In this document: piece by piece, positions 60,531 to 64,000 of the stretch | Numbering within the stretch: position 1 is the first letter of the stretch | Layout: each line of letters opens with the position of its first letter | Origin: Deltaproteobacteria bacterium | GTDB lineage: Bacteria > UBA10199 > GCA-002796325 > JACPFF01 | NCBI GenBank assembly: GCA_016210045.1 | Contig: JACQUX010000017.1 | Span: forward strand, 1-64,000 | Length of the DNA stretch: 64,000 nucleotides | Direction of reading: 5' to 3' | The notes under the pieces: model-generated | Seen by the model: the letters and a program-made list of their open reading frames with translations, nothing else | Database searches by the model: none | What the model was told of the DNA's origin: nothing | Program-made: the position numbers and the translations under genes

Positions 60531-60600
60531 CTGGGGAGGGGGCTGGTGACTGGGGGCTGGTGGCCGGGACGGAGTGAAAGGTCGTGGCTGGGGATAAGAC
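60531..60600. repeat. Degenerate GGCTGGTGACTGG repeat cluster
   Basis: Between the nrdJ promoter and thiI, units such as GGCTGGTGACTGG, GGCTGGTGGCC and GTGGCTGGGGAT recur. They are the same family as the inverted repeat at 54448-54535, and a related stretch lies at 60405-60460. No gene is visible in the whole 60385-60692 spacer. Confidence 0.6.
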
Positions 60601-60692
60601 CGTCGTTGTCCACACTCCAATCGCACAATGATTGCTAAGCGGGACGACCTCGGCTATGAGCCCGAAACCGTTTGCCATCTTTGGAGCGCATC

Positions 60693-61910
60693 ATGGGTGT
60701 TCCGTGTTTGTCCACAACGTTCTCCCCGAATGATCCCCAGGCTATCCCCAGCTATCGGTATCTGTTGGGGCACTATGGTGAGCTGACGTTGCGCGGAAAA
60801 AATCGTCACCGCTTCGAGAGTCGCTTGGTCGAGTTGTTGAGCGCTCGGCTGCGTCCGTTCGGTGATCACGAGGTTCGAAGGCTCCCTGGCCGCTTCTTTA
60901 TTGAATTTGCCGTCGAACAACCGTGGAATCGCTTGTCAGAAACAGCAAAGAAGGTGTTCGGCCTCTCGAATGCTTATGGTGTGTGGCGCGTAGCTCCCAG
61001 CCTCGATGCGGTGCATGCACTGCTGCCGTCCGTGCTGCAGGGGCGCACATTTGGCTCTTTTGCCGTCCGTTGCCGGCGGGGCGAGAAGCAATTCCCGTAT
61101 TCCTCGCAGCAAGTGGGGGAGATCATCGGGCGCGCAGTCCAGGAGCGCACCGGGGCGCGGGTCGACTTGGAACATCCGGAGTTTACACTCTGGATCGAGG
61201 TGATGAGTCGGCATCTGTTCGTCGGCGCCGATCGTGTCGAAGGGCCGCGCGGGTTGCCGCTGGGGATGAGCGGGACGGTGGCGGTGTTCCTCTCCGGCGG
61301 GATCGATTCGCCGGTGGCGGCGTGGCGGATGATGCGGCGCGGCTGCGAGACGGTCGCGTTCCATTTCCATAGCGCGCCGTTTACCACCGCCGCCTCGCAA
61401 GAAAAAGTGCTCGATTTGGCGCAACGCCTGGCCGCGTGGCATGGACCGCTGCGCATCGGTCTGATCCCGTTTGCCCCGTTGCAGCAGCAAGTCGTGCTCC
61501 ATGCCCCGGCCGAATTGCGGATCATCCTCTATCGACGTTTGATGCTCCGGATCGCGGCCGAATTGGCGCGCGAGGTCGGCGCAACAGCCCTCGTCACTGG
61601 CGATGCGCTGGGCCAAGTGGCTTCGCAAACACTTTCCAATCTCAGCACGATCGAGGCCGCGTCGCCGCTGCCGGTGCTGCGCCCGTTAGTGGGGATGGAC
61701 AAAGAAGAGATCACCGCCACCGCGCGCCAGATCGGGACCTACGAGACGTCGATCGAGCCGCATCAAGATTGCTGCAATTTCCTGGAACCGCGCCATCCGG
61801 CCACCAGCAGTCGCTTGGCGACCGTGGAACGCGCTGAAGCCGCGCTGGATCTCACGGCGCTGGTCCGCCAAGGCGTCGCCGCAGTCGAATGGCGGGTTGT
61901 CGAGGCGTGA
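60693..61910 (+). CDS. thiI: tRNA 4-thiouridine sulfurtransferase ThiI, no rhodanese domain
   Basis: Activates and thiolates U8 of tRNA, and may supply sulfur for thiamine. From ATG 60693, preceded by GGAG, it is 405 aa: an N-terminal ferredoxin-like domain (YLLGHYGELTLRGKNRHRFE), a THUMP domain (TFGSFAVRCRRGEKQFPYSS) and a PP-loop ATP-pyrophosphatase domain with SGGIDSPVAAWRMM, ALVTGDALGQVASQTL and the Cys-containing HQDCCNFLEPRHP. It lacks the C-terminal rhodanese domain of E. coli ThiI, as in Bacillus and many other bacteria. It is divergent from nrdJ. Confidence 0.95.
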   Translation: MGVPCLSTTFSPNDPQAIPSYRYLLGHYGELTLRGKNRHRFESRLVELLSARLRPFGDHEVRRLPGRFFIEFAVEQPWNRLSETAKKVFGLSNAYGVWRVAPSLDAVHALLPSVLQGRTFGSFAVRCRRGEKQFPYSSQQVGEIIGRAVQERTGARVDLEHPEFTLWIEVMSRHLFVGADRVEGPRGLPLGMSGTVAVFLSGGIDSPVAAWRMMRRGCETVAFHFHSAPFTTAASQEKVLDLAQRLAAWHGPLRIGLIPFAPLQQQVVLHAPAELRIILYRRLMLRIAAELAREVGATALVTGDALGQVASQTLSNLSTIEAASPLPVLRPLVGMDKEEITATARQIGTYETSIEPHQDCCNFLEPRHPATSSRLATVERAEAALDLTALVRQGVAAVEWRVVEA

Positions 61911-61977
61911 GCGCACTAGTTCACAGTCCATCAACTCTGTGCTATGCGGCCGGTTCAATCGAGGACTTCGTACGCCT

Positions 61978-64000
61978 ATGCGTCTCTCCAGTTTGCTGCT
62001 CGTCGCGCTCGTTGTCTCGGCCAATCTACTGCTCTGGATCGGAGTCAATAAACCCTATTCCACCGTCGAGTCGCGCTATCCGGTGGAATCGATTTCCGTC
62101 AATCCGTACCATGCCGATCAAAGTCCATTCGAAGGCCACACCTTTACTGCAGACGCGTTGACGGCGGATCTGGCGCGTTTGGCGGAAAAAACGAAAGTCG
62201 TCCGTCTGTATAGCGCCACCCGCGGCTTGGAACAGGTGCCGACATTGGCCGACCAATACCGATTGGGGGTCATTGCGACGGCGTATTTGGGAGACAATCC
62301 GGAAGAAAATCGCCGCGAAGTCGAGAGCGTCATTCAGATGGCCGGACGGCATCGCAATGTCCAACGAGTGATGATCGGCAACGAGACGCAATTGCATCAG
62401 ACCGTGCCGTTGGGCGAGTTGCGCGGCTATTTGCAAGAGGCGCGGACGCGGCTGCGGACACCGGTTTCCACGGCGGAACCGTGGGATTATTGGCTGAATC
62501 ATCCGGAGATGGCTGACGACGTCGATTACTTGGCGGTCCACATCCTGCCGTATTGGGTCGGGGTGCCGGCCGCGGAGGCGGTCACGTATATCGTCGATCA
62601 CTATCAGGTGGTGCGGCAGGCCTTTCCGAAGAAAAAGGTGTTCGTGGCCGAAGTCGGCTGGCCGAGCGACGGCCCGCAGCGTGGCGCTGCGGTCGCGAGC
62701 CAAGTGAACCAAGCGGAATTCGTGCGCCAATTCGTGCAACGCGCGGCGGCCGAGAAGATGCCGTACAATTTATTCGAGGCGTTCGATCAGCCGTGGAAGA
62801 GCCGGCTGGAAGGCGAGGTCGGCGAACATTGGGGAATCATGGATGCGGAGCGACGCGACAAATTCCCGCTCCAAGGGCCGGTGCTGGAAGATCCGAACTG
62901 GAAATATTGGATGGCGATGTCGACATTGCTCGGGTTGCTGTCCGCCGCGTTTTTTCTGTTGCGTCGTCCGGGATTGCGCTTGGGCGGGCGATATTTTTCA
63001 GTCGTGATTTTTCAAGTCTTGGCCGCCTTCGCGACCCAACTCGCCCGCGAGGCGACCGACCGCTATATGTCGCCGGGCGACATCGTTTTTTGGGGCATCA
63101 TGTTGAGCGCGCAGGCGTTGCTGGCCATCATCTTGATTACCGACACCGTAGAGATTGCCGAAGTGGTCGGCGATGCACGCTTGCGCAATCGCTATCTCCC
63201 GCATGAAGGACCTCTGCACGATGCGCCGCGCGTGTCGATTCATGTCGCTTGTTACAACGAACCGCCCGCGCTGATGCGTGCGACGCTCGAGAGTTTGGCG
63301 CACCTCGACTACCCGAATTTCGAAGTGATCGTGGTCGACAACAATACGCGCGATGCGGCCGTTTGGGAACCGGTGGCGCGGCACTGCACCGCGTTGGGTC
63401 CGCAGTTTCGGTTCTTTCATCTGCCGCAATGCCCCGGCTTCAAGGCCGGCGCGCTGAACTTCGCGCGGCAGCAGACCGACCCGGCCGCGCGGATCGTCGG
63501 CGTGATCGACGCCGATTACGTCGTCGAGCCCGGGTGGTTGCGCGCCACAGTTCCGTATTTTCAAGATCCGGCGGTCGGTTTGGTCCAGGCGCCGCAGGAG
63601 CATCGCGGCTTCGACGCCCATGTCTTCCAACGAATGGAAAACGACGAGTACGCGGGCTTCTTTCGGATCGGGATGGTGCAGCGGAATGAAGATAACGCGA
63701 TCATCCAGCACGGCACGATGACGCTGATCGATCGCGCGACGCTGGACCAGCTCGGCGGCTGGGCGGAGTGGTGCATTTGCGAAGACGCGGAGTTGGGGCT
63801 CCGCATCTTGGCCGCGGGGCGTCGGGCCGTGTACGTGAATCATCCGTTCGGTCACGGCTTGGTGCCGGATTCCTACGAGGCCTATGCCAAACAGCGGTTC
63901 CGCTGGGCCTATGGTGCGATGCGGATCATGCGGCGGCATTGGGCGTCTTTGCTGGGGTTGCGGCGGGGCTTAAGCCGCGCCCAGCGCTATCATTATATTA
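61978..64000 (+). CDS. GH17-GT2 fusion, beta-glucan synthase type (partial)
   Basis: The frame is open from ATG 61978 to the window end (674 codons visible), so the protein continues beyond it. A signal anchor (LLLVALVVSANLLLW) is followed by a family 17 glycoside hydrolase/transglycosylase domain with acid/base Glu136 in MIGNETQL and nucleophile Glu in VFVAEVGWPSDG. Then come membrane helices (MAMSTLLGLLSAAFFLL; VIFQVLAAFATQLA; WGIMLSAQALLAIILI) and a family 2 glycosyltransferase with HVACYNEPPALM, VIDADYVVEPGWL, CEDAELGLRIL and QRFRW. This architecture is that of NdvB/NdvC-like beta-1,3/1,6-glucan synthases, in which the GH17 part branches or transfers the glucan. ThiI lies 67 bases upstream. 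Confidence 0.9.
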   Translation, partial: MRLSSLLLVALVVSANLLLWIGVNKPYSTVESRYPVESISVNPYHADQSPFEGHTFTADALTADLARLAEKTKVVRLYSATRGLEQVPTLADQYRLGVIATAYLGDNPEENRREVESVIQMAGRHRNVQRVMIGNETQLHQTVPLGELRGYLQEARTRLRTPVSTAEPWDYWLNHPEMADDVDYLAVHILPYWVGVPAAEAVTYIVDHYQVVRQAFPKKKVFVAEVGWPSDGPQRGAAVASQVNQAEFVRQFVQRAAAEKMPYNLFEAFDQPWKSRLEGEVGEHWGIMDAERRDKFPLQGPVLEDPNWKYWMAMSTLLGLLSAAFFLLRRPGLRLGGRYFSVVIFQVLAAFATQLAREATDRYMSPGDIVFWGIMLSAQALLAIILITDTVEIAEVVGDARLRNRYLPHEGPLHDAPRVSIHVACYNEPPALMRATLESLAHLDYPNFEVIVVDNNTRDAAVWEPVARHCTALGPQFRFFHLPQCPGFKAGALNFARQQTDPAARIVGVIDADYVVEPGWLRATVPYFQDPAVGLVQAPQEHRGFDAHVFQRMENDEYAGFFRIGMVQRNEDNAIIQHGTMTLIDRATLDQLGGWAEWCICEDAELGLRILAAGRRAVYVNHPFGHGLVPDSYEAYAKQRFRWAYGAMRIMRRHWASLLGLRRGLSRAQRYHYI

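Noticed and set aside
60385-60692. Cobalamin riboswitch upstream of the B12-dependent reductase
   Set aside because: No B12-box-like conserved segment was seen. NrdR boxes and a sigma70 promoter account for the regulatory sequence.
1-64000. CRISPR arrays, tRNA/rRNA genes, insertion sequences and prophage genes
   Set aside because: No regularly spaced repeats of CRISPR type, no RNA-gene signatures and no transposase, integrase or phage structural genes were recognised by reading. A tRNA missed by eye remains possible.

Overview
The window is GC-rich DNA packed with genes on both strands, and it comes from a Gram-negative (diderm) bacterium. It encodes a TamA/TamB outer-membrane assembly pair, an outer-membrane porin-like barrel, lipoproteins, a phosphoheptose isomerase and peptidoglycan-recycling enzymes. 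No rRNA, tRNA, CRISPR array, prophage, transposase or integrase was recognised. The Asp/Glu/Thr-rich lipoprotein linker, the thrombospondin type 3 repeat protein, vitamin-B12-dependent ribonucleotide reductase, phenylalanine hydroxylase and many orphan proteins suggest a deltaproteobacterial/Myxococcota-like or related uncultured lineage. This is inference; the sequence alone does not fix the taxon.

Layout. 0.3-6.1 kb: glyS, ppdK, a beta-propeller lipoprotein and gmhA. 6.2-9.1 kb: an orphan protein and an HtrA-like protease without a signal peptide. 9.1-17.5 kb: transketolase, a TPR-glycosyltransferase, stand-alone coaB, phosphofructokinase, the NamZ muramidase, an EamA transporter and ridA. 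17.5-25.3 kb: a coupled lipoprotein/thrombospondin-repeat pair, a coupled pair of an orphan 719-aa protein and an SNase-like nuclease, and a second trypsin-like protease. 25.3-29.0 kb: queF, a P-loop kinase/dCMP deaminase fusion, a patatin and a PHB-depolymerase-like esterase. 29.0-38.6 kb: an orphan island around a 2222-residue protein. 38.6-42.1 kb: the operon pepA-tmk-holB-tRNA-binding protein. 42.2-45.4 kb: a methyltransferase, a second RidA, a CheY-like receiver and a porin with a clear promoter and terminator. 45.5-54.4 kb: a lipid-headgroup synthase/phosphodiesterase fusion, phhA, and tamB-tamA. 54.5-64 kb: mpl, a LOG protein, nrdJ with tandem NrdR boxes and a coupled membrane protein, thiI, and a GH17-GT2 glucan synthase cut by the window end.

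How the genes fit together. PPDK, phosphofructokinase and transketolase belong to central carbon metabolism. NamZ and Mpl belong to murein recycling. TamA/TamB and the porin build the outer envelope. PepA, Tmk, HolB, NrdJ and the dCMP deaminase fusion link protein turnover, dNTP supply and replication.

The most unusual content is a scattered set of orphan proteins with long, basic, Arg/Ser/Pro-rich, probably disordered N-termini. They include two serine proteases and an SNase-type nuclease and are interspersed with housekeeping genes. The other standout items are the 2222-aa protein with a mini-cistron and a G8 tract at its 5' end, the kinase-deaminase fusion that resembles AvcD-type anti-phage deaminases, and an almost textbook NrdR operator embedded in a sigma70 promoter.
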